From the NCBI GenBank assembly GCA_937125225.1, contig CAKZLE010000003.1, positions 1-64,000 on the forward strand: DNA of 64,000 nt. Reading direction: 5' to 3'. Shown in pieces: positions 52,480 through 61,332 of this stretch. The DNA comes from an uncultured Spirochaetia bacterium (lineage in GTDB: Bacteria; Spirochaetota; Spirochaetia; CAKZLE01). The notes below the pieces were generated by a model. It worked only from the letters and a program-made list of their open reading frames with translations. It had not been told where the DNA came from and searched no databases. Position 1 is the stretch's first letter, and every line of letters starts with the position of its first letter. The position numbers and the translations under genes are program-made.

Positions 52480-52681
52480 TCACCTCATGCTCCTTTTGAT
52501 TTCTTTCTATAGAGTATTAACTGGTGAATAGAGTTTCTGATTCAATCGGTGGGGGGATTTTTATTAAATGGAGCTTATAAGATAGGTTACAGACCTTAAA
52601 CAAACCATGATTTAGCGTAACTCTTAGGATAATCCACTCTATTCATTTTGGATACTGATACAGTTCATTGGGCTCAGCATA
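52480..52681. repeat. 200-bp intergenic repeat, copy B
   Basis: This is the second copy of the element at 49923-50122, in the same orientation. It lies between yefM and the katA terminator. The first 95 and last 60 bases are close to identical with copy A; the centre differs. No ORF is present. Confidence 0.7.
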
Positions 52682-52691
52682 ATAAAGAGTA

Positions 52692-52727
52692 TTGGGGTGT
52701 AAGGAAAAAACTCTCCCCCCACCCCAA
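52692..52727 (-). terminator. Hairpin after katA
   Basis: TTGGGGTG (52692-52699) pairs with CACCCCAA (52720-52727). It lies just past the katA stop on the minus strand and is followed in that direction by TACTCTTTATT. It is a plausible terminator of the perR-katA unit, though without a clean T-run. Confidence 0.5.
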
Positions 52728-52734
52728 CAAGATA

Positions 52735-54180
52735 TTATTCGTCTATAGTAATTCCTGAAGCTTCTGCAACTCCCTCTCCATACTCTCTGGATACCTTAAG
52801 ACAATTCGAGATGTGTCGCTTCTTGATCTCAAGAGGTGCATCACCCATAGCACGAGCGGTATTCTCATATAGACGTTGACGCTCTTCATCACTCATGATA
52901 TTCAACAGGTCTCTTGGCTGTGAATAGTAATCATCATCATCTTCTCTGTAGTCCCAGTGTTTGGCATCTCCAACAAGAGAGAGAGGTGGTTCATCGAACG
53001 ATTTCTGTTCTTTCCATTCATCATAGCTGTTCGGTTCATATCCGAGTGTTCCACCGTGATTACCATCGACCCGCATCTGCCCATCCCTGTGGTAACTGTT
53101 CGATCCAAATTTGGGGGTGTTGACTGGAATGAGATGATGGTTCACACCAAGTCGGTAGCGTTGTGCATCACCATAGGAGAAGAGTCTTCCCTGTAGCATC
53201 TTATCGGGAGAGAACCCGATTCCGGGCACGATACTAGCGGGATTGAATGCAGCCTGTTCCACATCGGCAAAATAGTTCTCTGGATTCCTGTTCAGTTCTA
53301 GCACACCTACTTCGATCAATGGATAATCTTTATGGGACCATACTTTAGTCAGGTCGAAGGGATTATAGGGAAGATCGTTAGCCTGTTCTTCACTCATCAC
53401 CTGAAGAAACAGAGTCCACTTCGGATAATCCCCTTGTTCAATACTGTTAAAAAGATCTCGTTGATGACTTTCTCTATCCTTGGAAACTATAGCTTCTGCT
53501 TCCTGATCTGTCAGATTCTTGATTCCCTGTTGTGTCTTCAGATGAAATTTAACCCATACACGTTTATTCTCGGCATTGATCATACTGAAAGTATGACTAC
53601 CATATCCATTCATGTGTCGATATGAAAAGGGAATACCTCTATCACTCATGGTTATGGTCACCTGATGAATGGCCTCGGGAAGAGAAGACCAGAAGTCCCA
53701 GTTGTTACGGGCACTTCGCATGTTGGTCTTTGGATCACGTTTTACAGCATGGTTGAGATCAGGGAATTTAAGAGGATCTCTCAAAAAGAATACCGGGGTA
53801 TTATTCCCTACAAGATCCCAGTTACCCTCCTCAGTGTAGAACTTGATTGCAAAGCCACGAATATCACGTTCTGCATCGGCGGCTCCTCTTTCACCTGCGA
53901 CCGTAGAGAAACGTATAAAGAGTTCAGTCTTCTTGCCTATCTCTGAGAATATCGAAGCCTTCGTATATTCTGTGATATCATGGGTGACCGTAAAATCTCC
54001 AAATGCACCAGAACCTTTCGCATGCATTCGTCTTTCGGGAATGACCTCACGATCAAAGTGAGCTAATTTCTCCAGATACCATACATCCTGTAACAGCATG
54101 GGACCTCGTTTCCCAGCTGTCATGACATCTTGATTATTCGCGACTGGAGCCCCATTCATACTGGTCAGCTTCTTTTTCAT
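52735..54180 (-). CDS. katA: Haem catalase
   Basis: A 481-residue clade 3-size haem catalase that breaks down hydrogen peroxide. The distal His lies in [16 protein letters not shown] near residue 54, the Asn in [13 protein letters not shown] near residue 126, and the proximal Tyr in [14 protein letters not shown] near residue 336. There is no signal peptide, so it acts in the cytoplasm. It lies 42 bases after perR in the same direction and has no separate promoter that can be seen, so peroxide induction would come through PerR. Confidence 0.96.
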   Translation of the reverse strand: MKKKLTSMNGAPVANNQDVMTAGKRGPMLLQDVWYLEKLAHFDREVIPERRMHAKGSGAFGDFTVTHDITEYTKASIFSEIGKKTELFIRFSTVAGERGAADAERDIRGFAIKFYTEEGNWDLVGNNTPVFFLRDPLKFPDLNHAVKRDPKTNMRSARNNWDFWSSLPEAIHQVTITMSDRGIPFSYRHMNGYGSHTFSMINAENKRVWVKFHLKTQQGIKNLTDQEAEAIVSKDRESHQRDLFNSIEQGDYPKWTLFLQVMSEEQANDLPYNPFDLTKVWSHKDYPLIEVGVLELNRNPENYFADVEQAAFNPASIVPGIGFSPDKMLQGRLFSYGDAQRYRLGVNHHLIPVNTPKFGSNSYHRDGQMRVDGNHGGTLGYEPNSYDEWKEQKSFDEPPLSLVGDAKHWDYREDDDDYYSQPRDLLNIMSDEERQRLYENTARAMGDAPLEIKKRHISNCLKVSREYGEGVAEASGITIDE

Positions 54181-54222
54181 AATCCATACACCTCCAAGGT
54201 AACGAATGATAGAAGGATATCA

Positions 54223-54621
54223 TCATTCGGTCTTCTTATGATTTTCTTGGCAATCTTCACAAATCCCAAAAAACTGTATCGTATGACTTTCTATCTGGTG
54301 TTCGATCAATTGCTGCATCTCACTAGAAACATGTTCTTCGACAGGAATATCCAAATCAAGGATCCTCCCACACTCTTTACATACAAAATGATAATGATTC
54401 GTGGTAATTGAATCATAGTGCTCGACACCATCCCCAATATCTCTTGTGACGATCTCTCCTTCTTCAATAAGAATACGAATATTTCGATACAAGTTTGCCT
54501 CATTGATCATAGGGAAATCTTTTTTCATCTCTATGAGAAGCCATTGAGCGGTAGGGTGCATTCTACTTTCTTCGATGAGTTTGAATATACGTTCTCTCTG
54601 GAGGCTCTTTCTTCTTTTCAT
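54223..54621 (-). CDS. perR: Fur family peroxide-responsive regulator
   Basis: A 132-residue Fur/PerR protein. It has an N-terminal winged helix (HPTAQWLLIEMKKDFPMINEANLYRNIRILIEEGEI), the metal/peroxide-sensing HYHFVCKECG segment near residue 90 and a second Cys pair (GICEDCQENH) forming the structural zinc site. The gene order perR-katA supports peroxide control over iron or zinc control. A palindrome overlaps the start codon, so it represses itself. Confidence 0.87.
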   Translation of the reverse strand: MKRRKSLQRERIFKLIEESRMHPTAQWLLIEMKKDFPMINEANLYRNIRILIEEGEIVTRDIGDGVEHYDSITTNHYHFVCKECGRILDLDIPVEEHVSSEMQQLIEHQIESHTIQFFGICEDCQENHKKTE

Positions 54622-54644
54622 TATTAATAGTCTCTATTAATAAT
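54620..54644. promoter_or_regulatory. PerR box-like palindrome at the perR start
   Basis: ATTATTAATA (54620-54629), 5 bases and TATTAATAAT (54635-54644) form a perfect 10-base inverted repeat, close in type to the AT-rich PerR box. It covers the perR start region and would allow autoregulation of perR-katA. In the rest of 54645-54958 only AT-rich sequence and a probable promoter region for the next gene are seen. Confidence 0.6.
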
Positions 54645-54958
54645 AATACTACTGGGCATACTAAAAGTAAAGACCCGGTACGAGAGAAACATATTTTTCT
54701 TTTTTCACATGCATAGAGTTTCACTCACTGAGCTTGAGATCCACTTTGTAGTACTAACCGATGATTCAATCTATTAAAAATGGAGTTCGCTTATGGGGTG
54801 CTTTCATGTAACTCAATAATTTTATGGATATTATCTAGTTTTACCATTACAATTGATTATTGTATTTTCATACCTGATTAAAAAGAATGTTACAAAATCC
54901 AGGTGTTTATAACTATATTCTAGTACATCCCTGAAGAGGTTATTTGAAAAGGTAAACT

Positions 54959-55960
54959 ATGAAAGATAAAAAAGTATTCAAAGAGTTTGTGAACAGATCT
55001 GAATCATTAGTCACTCCTGAGAATGTCTCCATCTTCTCTATGGCTACCGGGATGTTTACCAAAATATCTGTTGAGGCACAAAGAAAGTTAATGAGAAAGT
55101 CGACCTCAGCTCGAAACTATATGGGATTCGTGGTAGAACCATACAGCTTCTTTCTCTGTCATGAGATCACTGATATGGAGAAAGCTGCAGCTATGCTACC
55201 GGAAAAATACAAGATCGTCCCCTGTAGTATCTTTGAACATGACGAACCCAAGAACTATATCATCTTTGCTATCTTCAATTCTCATACTAGTGCCTTCTGG
55301 GGTAGTCGCCTTGAGATGTATGTGGTCGCAGAGAATCTTGAGACCTCGCTCCTATCTTGGGTGATCGTTGATTACGATACGAATACGAATAGCTTTGATC
55401 CTGGAGAGGGGTTTATCTCCAGTACTACGGCTAAGTCTATCGTGACCACAACCCATGAAGGTAATGTGCTCATAGATATGCAGAACAAGTATGATGGCAA
55501 GAGAATAGCCTTAGAAGCAGATATCAAGGATGCTCCCATGCATCCACTGAGTCAGAGAATCTGGGTAGAGGCCAGTCTATCGATTGCCTATGGGGGTAAG
55601 AAGTATGCAGAGGATAGTGAGGCATTCAGTCTTATATTCGACCCGGATGAGATGCGGGAAGCTATACATATCCCACTTGATAAGTTGAGCATAGAGGAGC
55701 TTTCCTGGTATCCGGGTTTATATGACCCGAATCCTTCTCAAGTGGCCTGTTTCCCCTATTCCCAACATTTCATGACTACCAGTAAACCGGTAAAGACCGA
55801 TATCAAGAATGCTCAAGGTCTCATCGAAGAGATCCATAACATCAACCCAACCAAGCTAGAGGGAATGTCAATCAAGGGGATCAAACGAGCAATCTCTGCA
55901 AGTACGATCGTCCCCTTGATAATCAGTGTGGGATTACTCATTGCATTGATAGTGAAATGA
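54959..55960 (+). CDS. Membrane-anchored protein of unknown function
   Basis: A 333-residue protein. The main part is soluble and mixed alpha/beta (ITDMEKAAAMLPEKYKIVPC, IIFAIFNSHTSAFWGSRLEMYVVAEN, LLSWVIVDYDTNTNSFDPGEGF), distantly like the acetoacetate decarboxylase fold. The last 22 residues are a single membrane anchor (IVPLIISVGLLIALIVK). It has its own upstream region; no neighbour offers a hint. Function unknown. Confidence 0.7.
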   Translation: MKDKKVFKEFVNRSESLVTPENVSIFSMATGMFTKISVEAQRKLMRKSTSARNYMGFVVEPYSFFLCHEITDMEKAAAMLPEKYKIVPCSIFEHDEPKNYIIFAIFNSHTSAFWGSRLEMYVVAENLETSLLSWVIVDYDTNTNSFDPGEGFISSTTAKSIVTTTHEGNVLIDMQNKYDGKRIALEADIKDAPMHPLSQRIWVEASLSIAYGGKKYAEDSEAFSLIFDPDEMREAIHIPLDKLSIEELSWYPGLYDPNPSQVACFPYSQHFMTTSKPVKTDIKNAQGLIEEIHNINPTKLEGMSIKGIKRAISASTIVPLIISVGLLIALIVK

Positions 55961-56014
55961 CCTAATCACTTTACAGAAGCTCATCAACTGCTCAACACTT
56001 GGATAATATGCTAT

Positions 56015-56390
56015 CTAGCGATCAAGAGGTTCTAGAGTAAGATTGATCCCAGACTTACGGGCCTGTTCTACTATCATCACCATAACATCTAAAAGTACCC
56101 TCTTAGCCTCTTCTCGCAGAGTTTCTCTAGGGTCATCTCCGCTAGGGATACCAAATTTGACACATCCGGTCTCTTTTTAGAAAGGGATTAGTATACTGGG
56201 TCAGGCTGATTGTATCAGCCTCGAGGAGCCTCATAATATCTGTCTGGGAGACAGTGTTTGGATAGTTCCCCAGTTCGACTCCACGAAAGAAAACAAGATC
56301 GAGCGTTCTCTTGAGAGTATCTATCAATAAGATAGGATTCAAGAGATCATTGAGTTGCTTTGAGCTGAAGGGACAGAGGTCTCTACCTAT
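56015..56390 (-). pseudogene. Remnant of a sugar phosphate isomerase/epimerase-type TIM-barrel gene
   Basis: On the minus strand, LLIDTLKRTLDLVFFRGVEL up to TQYTNPFLK stays in one frame. Then a one-base insertion in an A-run near 56180 shifts the frame: KETGCVKFGIPSGDDPRETL continues in another frame to KSGINLTLEPLDR and a stop at 56015. The latter is typical of xylose isomerase-like TIM barrels. The product is far short of the usual 270-300 residues, so both ends are lost. It lies downstream of the second ROK gene in the same direction. Confidence 0.6.
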
Positions 56391-57619
56391 TATATCGTAT
56401 TCCCCTCAAGGAATATCTGTTCGAATACCAAGGTCGCAGCACCTACTGATGAGGTGTTCACCTCTACGACTCTATCGGTGATCTCCACCTCATTGCCGGT
56501 CAATGTCTTGAGTTTGACATTGGTGATCTTCTGGACAATACTGAAGAACAGGCTGCTGCTTCTCACCACCTGTCCGGAGAGGACGAACAAGTCTGGATGC
56601 ATGAGAGAAGCGACGTTTACCAGAGCCGTACTGAGGATTGTTGCCGCCTTGGACACCGATTGTACGGCGTTATAATCACCCGTTTCAGCAAGTTCCAGCA
56701 CTTTATGGTAGTCAATCTGTTGCAGAGCATCCTTTGAGGAGTAGAGAGTATTATACTCTTCATCACGGGAAACCAACTCTATGTAGGTATTCACCAGGGC
56801 ATCACGTCCAGTATACATCTCGACACATCCGTGCTGCGAACAACTGCATAGTGGTCCATTTATATTGATAACATGATGTCCCAGACTGTGGTAATCTTTT
56901 GATACCTTCCTGTCAAGAACCTTATTCTCTATCTTCGCCCAGCCTATCCCACCACTACTGACGTTGACAAAGATCACATTATTGAAGTCCTTAGCTTTCC
57001 CAAAGAATGACTCTCCAGACAAAATACAGCTGAATGAGGATTCAGAAGTAGCACCGAAATCATAGTTCTCTTCCAGGAGGTTGATGATATCATCGATATT
57101 CCAATCATCTTCAAAATCGAACTTCTTATCAAGATTATGCATCTCAAATGCTATGAATCCAGGAGGAGCGATCCCGATCCCCAGGATATCATTGATGAAT
57201 TCAGGATTCTCCGCTGCCATCTGATCGATTAGTGTTATGATATTCTCATAATTCTTCTTCCAGCTCGTCTTATCAAGAGCTATCTTTCTATTGAAATAGG
57301 TCTTTCCTCTCAGATCAATGAGATTGATACTCACACAGATGGCATTGATCCCCACACCTATGGACTTGAATCGCTCTTCATTGATCTGTAGGAGCTTGAT
57401 AGATCGCCCCCGCTCAAGTTTCTGTACCCCGCACTCACGGATCAGATCCTTTCTCAAGAGTTTCTCTGTGACATTCGTTACCGTGGACATGGAGACAGAG
57501 AGAGCCTTACTGATCTCAGTCCTAGAGACCTCTTCATTACGAATGATATAACGTATGATCCGTTTCTCATTAGGACCATTCAATAATCTCTTCAGTTCAT
57601 CAGTTATTCTTTTATTCAA
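56390..57619 (-). CDS. ROK family transcriptional regulator 2
   Basis: A 409-residue ROK regulator. A winged helix occupies residues 18-75 (RYIIRNEEVSRTEISKALSVSMSTVTNVTEKLLRKDLI). The kinase-like part has CSCSQHGCVEMYTG near residue 262 and GIGIAPPGF. It is divergent to sulfatase 2, with AT-rich operator-like repeats between, mirroring the first locus. Target and inducer are unknown. Confidence 0.9.
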   Translation of the reverse strand: MNKRITDELKRLLNGPNEKRIIRYIIRNEEVSRTEISKALSVSMSTVTNVTEKLLRKDLIRECGVQKLERGRSIKLLQINEERFKSIGVGINAICVSINLIDLRGKTYFNRKIALDKTSWKKNYENIITLIDQMAAENPEFINDILGIGIAPPGFIAFEMHNLDKKFDFEDDWNIDDIINLLEENYDFGATSESSFSCILSGESFFGKAKDFNNVIFVNVSSGGIGWAKIENKVLDRKVSKDYHSLGHHVININGPLCSCSQHGCVEMYTGRDALVNTYIELVSRDEEYNTLYSSKDALQQIDYHKVLELAETGDYNAVQSVSKAATILSTALVNVASLMHPDLFVLSGQVVRSSSLFFSIVQKITNVKLKTLTGNEVEITDRVVEVNTSSVGAATLVFEQIFLEGNTI

Positions 57620-57691
57620 TTCATGCTCCTGTCCTATATGATAACACCTTATTTATTACATTATATACTATATATAAGCATATATAAAATC

Positions 57692-57738
57692 ATTTATAAA
57701 TTTTTTATGTTTATATATTCCATTTTATAAATTTTATG
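57692..57738. promoter_or_regulatory. Operator-like repeats between ROK 2 and sulfatase 2
   Basis: ATTTATAAATTTTTTATG near 57692-57709 and TTTTATAAATTTTATG at 57723-57738 are near-copies in an AT-rich divergent region. The core ATAAAATTTATAA (in complement) is the same as in the first ROK locus at 44475. A likely ROK operator. Confidence 0.5.
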
Positions 57739-57780
57739 ATATACTTCACGGAAAGAATATCTTTCATAAAGGAGTATAAT

Positions 57781-59229
57781 ATGGATACCCCTAATATTGT
57801 ATTGATTCTTTCAGATCAACACAATGCAAACGTCCTTGGTTATAAAGATGATCAATATATCAAGACCCCGAATCTTGACAGACTCGCACAGAGTGGGGTC
57901 AGTTTCGATCAATGCTATTGCAATGCCCCCCTGTGCGTACCTAGCAGAACGACCCTCCTTACCGGACAACTCCCTTTCAAGACCAATGTCTATGGTAATA
58001 TGCAGTCATTATACTCTGACCACCCAACGATCGCTCATGCGATCTGCAATGCAGGGTACGAGACCGTTCTATCGGGCCGGATGCATTTTCAGGGAGAGGA
58101 TCAGCATCATGGGTTCGAAAAGAGACTCGTCGGGGACGTAACTCCCTTTTATCATGGATATGATTTCACCAAAGAGGCTTTCGAAGACCTGTTTGATGCA
58201 TTCTTACCCGGTCCGGCGGGGTTCAAGAAACACGGTGCTGGGATGAGCAGTATCTACCATTTCGATAATGAGGTCGTCAAGAGTTCTGATATATTCCTCA
58301 AAGAGCGTAAGGATGAGAGACCTCTTTTTATGACGATCGGTCTATCCGCACCGCACCCCCCCTTCATCAGCGAAAAAGAGAGTTATCAGTACTATTATGA
58401 CATACTGCCTGAACCAGATCTCACTGATGAGTTCGAGAAGGATTTACATCCTGCGATCAGAGAGTTCAGAAACCTCAGAAGTCTTAATACCTTAAAGCCT
58501 GAAGATATCAAGAGCATGCGTGCCGCCTACTATGGGTTGATCGAGTTCCTCGATACCAATGTCGGTAGATTGATCGATTCTATCACTACCCATCTCGATA
58601 TAGAGAACACGATCATCATATATACTTCAGACCATGGGGAACATATGGGAAATAATCATCTGATCTTCAAAGGTTCACATCTTGAAGACTCTGTGAGGAT
58701 TCCCATGATCGTCTCGTATCCAGAAAAGTATCTACAACACACTTCGATCGAAGAACCCACCTGTATGATCGATCTATCAAGGACGCTGTTGGAGATGGCC
58801 TCTGCTCAACCCCTTCCTGCTATGGATGGAGAGAGTCTTTCAGACTATCTTACCTGCAGTAAGACTAACAGTGAGCAGAGAAGCATCATAAGCCAGATAG
58901 GGACCTATCCCAAAACCTTCACCCCATCAGCGATGATTCGAAAGGGTGATTACAAGCTCATATCCTATCATGGGTATGAAACCCCATCACTCTTCAATAT
59001 AGCTGATGATCCCAAGGAGAAAGACGACCTAGGAACTAACGAAGCATACCAGGAGCTAATACAGAGACTCTTGTCAGAACTGAATACAAAGTGGGATGGC
59101 CAGAAGGTCTATGACTACTGTGAACGAGCATATGAGCACTATGGCATCCTCAATGAATGGTCTCATACATCGAAATATGAGAAGAGGAAAAATTGGAAAG
59201 CAATACCCGGCTCGAACTATTACAAATAG
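57781..59229 (+). CDS. Sulfatase 2 (Cys-type)
   Basis: A 482-residue sulfatase, of a different subgroup from the one at 44581. The metal Asp is in LILSDQH (residues 8-14), Cys52 in LCVPSRTTLLTG is the residue converted to formylglycine, and TSDHGEHMGN is the later metal site. ATG 57781 follows AAAGGAGTATAAT; the frame is open 15 codons upstream without a ribosome binding site. There is no signal peptide. The neighbour ROK 2 probably controls it. Confidence 0.92.
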   Translation: MDTPNIVLILSDQHNANVLGYKDDQYIKTPNLDRLAQSGVSFDQCYCNAPLCVPSRTTLLTGQLPFKTNVYGNMQSLYSDHPTIAHAICNAGYETVLSGRMHFQGEDQHHGFEKRLVGDVTPFYHGYDFTKEAFEDLFDAFLPGPAGFKKHGAGMSSIYHFDNEVVKSSDIFLKERKDERPLFMTIGLSAPHPPFISEKESYQYYYDILPEPDLTDEFEKDLHPAIREFRNLRSLNTLKPEDIKSMRAAYYGLIEFLDTNVGRLIDSITTHLDIENTIIIYTSDHGEHMGNNHLIFKGSHLEDSVRIPMIVSYPEKYLQHTSIEEPTCMIDLSRTLLEMASAQPLPAMDGESLSDYLTCSKTNSEQRSIISQIGTYPKTFTPSAMIRKGDYKLISYHGYETPSLFNIADDPKEKDDLGTNEAYQELIQRLLSELNTKWDGQKVYDYCERAYEHYGILNEWSHTSKYEKRKNWKAIPGSNYYK

Positions 59230-59681
59230 GACGGTATGGGGGACTTTTTCTGATATTAACACTGCAACAAGGAGGATATCCTGCAGGATATAGGAAAAGA
59301 GATCGAAGCACTTATCATCAATACTATACAAAATCTATCGATGGTGCAGATACGGAACTGGCAGCCACAGTATGGGCGACCATAGAAGATGCCTCTTTCA
59401 TCACACCGAAAGGGCATCGACCTAGAGGGGTAGAGAGTCGTACCATGTTCTATGGAAAGATGAGGGGCTCCAATTTCAGCAAAAGGAATCTCCGAGTATA
59501 TTATCTTGAGCAGATAAGAGGAGGGGGCAATCAGTTTAGAGAATATCAGTGCATCACGCTACTCATCTCTTCTAGATCGCTCGGTCAATTCTCTCTCCCA
59601 AAAGTCCATGCAATATTGTACAATCAATAAGTTACCGAAGAAAATAGGATAAGACCATCTGGAACATGAAGAGGTAGTACG
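59230..59681. other. 452-base stretch with no confident gene
   Basis: An open frame from a TTG at 59193 runs to 59630 but has no ribosome binding site. In other frames there are gene-like fragments (for example DIGKEIEALIINTIQNLSMVQIRN from about 59283), soon broken by stops. The stretch is probably the remains of a gene with more than one frameshift. Confidence 0.4.
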
Positions 59682-60083
59682 ATGAAAGTAGTCATGATAG
59701 TCAACAAGGATCTCCCCCTGGGATTGATCGCAAATACCACCGCAGTACTCGGGATGAGTCTCGGGAATATGAGAGCTGAGATCATCGGAGATGATATCAC
59801 CGATGCATCGGGGCACTCCCACAAGGGGATCACCAATATGACGATCCCGGTACTCGCAGGTGACAGAGATTCGATCAGAGAGCTCCATGAGAGAGCAAGG
59901 GCTGAAGATGCTATTGAGATAATAGGCTTCTCAGAGATCGCACAAAGTATCCACTCCTATGAGGAGTATGAAAAGGCCCTTTCTGCCTCACCTACTGAGA
60001 AGATAGATTTCTCAGGGATCTGTCTGCTGGGGGATAAGAGCAGGATAAACTCCCTTACTGGACAGTTACCGCTTCTGAGATAG
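59682..60083 (+). CDS. DUF2000 protein
   Basis: A 133-residue protein matching the DUF2000 family: VVMIVNKDLPLGLIANTTAVLGMSLG, then GDDITDASGHSHKGITNMTIPVL. The structure is known in general terms to resemble PTH2-like peptidyl-tRNA hydrolase folds, but the function is not established. Its end overlaps the convergent GNAT gene. Confidence 0.85.
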   Translation: MKVVMIVNKDLPLGLIANTTAVLGMSLGNMRAEIIGDDITDASGHSHKGITNMTIPVLAGDRDSIRELHERARAEDAIEIIGFSEIAQSIHSYEEYEKALSASPTEKIDFSGICLLGDKSRINSLTGQLPLLR

Positions 60084-60522
60084 GAGAGAAGTCCTTTCTC
60101 ATCCAGTAGAAGACCTCCCCAGGAGGGTAGTCTTTGAGCTCTCCGGTTACGTAGTAACCAAACCCTTCATAGAAGCCCTTCGCCTGGAATGAATAGGTTG
60201 TCAGAAAACTGCTATGGCACCCCTGCCTGACAGCCTCAGCCTCTGCCTTTCTTAACAGGTCACTACCGAGTCCCTTCCCTCTGGATTCATACGGGATGAA
60301 GAACTTATCGATCTCAAGCCAACCCCCATAGATCGACCCACAGAGGCCTCCGATGATCGCTTCCCCCTCTTTCACGATGATGTTCAGAGGATGGACGGCT
60401 CCTGGTTCTCTCGAGGACTTGTGATAAGGAGAAATCTCATTATTGAACTCTTTGATCCTCATAGTCAGGAATTCAGAGAAACCACTCATCTTCTCATCAG
60501 TGACTGTGACATCTATTGCCAT
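60055..60522 (-). CDS. GNAT family N-acetyltransferase
   Basis: A 155-residue acetyltransferase. The acetyl-CoA loop is visible in YESRGKGLGSDLLRKAEAEA near residue 83, followed by FLTTYSFQAKGFYEGFGYYV. The substrate is unknown. AAGGGGGC lies ahead of the start. It overlaps the DUF2000 gene tail to tail by 29 bases. Confidence 0.88.
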   Translation of the reverse strand: MAIDVTVTDEKMSGFSEFLTMRIKEFNNEISPYHKSSREPGAVHPLNIIVKEGEAIIGGLCGSIYGGWLEIDKFFIPYESRGKGLGSDLLRKAEAEAVRQGCHSSFLTTYSFQAKGFYEGFGYYVTGELKDYPPGEVFYWMRKDFSPISEAVTVQ

Positions 60523-60633
60523 GAAAGCCCCCTTATTATAGACATAATATCATAATCTCAAATATGTGATTGAGAAAAGAGGATTTTATGTGTATGCTTT
60601 ATGAGTTCACACCTAATTCAGGAGGTTCTTAAG

Positions 60634-61332
60634 ATGTCAGAAGTCACCATACTTTCCCTCGGGGGATCGATCATCGTACCGGATGAGGTAGATGGTCCAT
60701 TTATTAAAAGATTCAGAGATGCCCTACTTGCATATCTAGAAGAGGATGATAAGAGAAAGATCATCATGGTCACCGGTGGTGGTGCACCAGCAAGAAAATA
60801 CCAGTTAGCCTATCGTGAGATCGTCGAAGAACCCTCTTCCTCTGATCAGGATTGGATCGGCATCGCAGCGACCCACCTGAATGGGACATTGCTCAAATCA
60901 GTGTTCACCGGTTATTGTACCGATGATCTGGTCACCGACCCAACAGCAGAGTTGACCTTTACCGGAAGAATCCTCGTTGCAGCAGGATGGAAACCAGGGT
61001 TCTCTACTGATAACGATGCGGTAGTCCTAGCAGAACGTTTCAAGGCAGATCGGGTGATCAACCTATCTAATATCGCGAAGGTCTACTCGGATGATCCAAA
61101 GCTCAATCCGGAAGCGGTTCCTCTAGACCATATCGGATGGAAGGGTTTCAGAGAGATGGTCGGCGATGAATGGATCCCAGGAAAGAATGTACCTTTCGAT
61201 CCTATCGCAGCAAAGAGAGGTTCAGAACTCGGCCTTGAAGTCATCACTGCTGAGGGAAGAAATATAGAGAACATGATAGCGATACTCAACAAGGAAAGCT
61301 ACGAAGGAACCTCTATCGGACCTGAGGCCTGA
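60634..61332 (+). CDS. pyrH: UMP kinase, archaeal-type (amino acid kinase family)
   Basis: A 232-residue amino-acid-kinase fold enzyme. It has the N-terminal LSLGGSIIVP loop, VTGGGAPARKYQ, a DNDAV block near residue 130 and VINLSNIAKVYSDDPK, as in archaeal-type UMP kinases that make UDP from UMP. ATG 60634 after AGGAGGTTCTTAAG was chosen over the ATG at 60601. Its end overlaps the radical SAM gene on the other strand by 34 bases. Confidence 0.87.
   Translation: MSEVTILSLGGSIIVPDEVDGPFIKRFRDALLAYLEEDDKRKIIMVTGGGAPARKYQLAYREIVEEPSSSDQDWIGIAATHLNGTLLKSVFTGYCTDDLVTDPTAELTFTGRILVAAGWKPGFSTDNDAVVLAERFKADRVINLSNIAKVYSDDPKLNPEAVPLDHIGWKGFREMVGDEWIPGKNVPFDPIAAKRGSELGLEVITAEGRNIENMIAILNKESYEGTSIGPEA

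Noticed and set aside
59193-59630. 145-codon ORF after sulfatase 2
   Set aside because: TTG start inside the sulfatase gene without ribosome binding site; gene-like fragments occur in other frames, so it is listed as a stretch without a confident gene.
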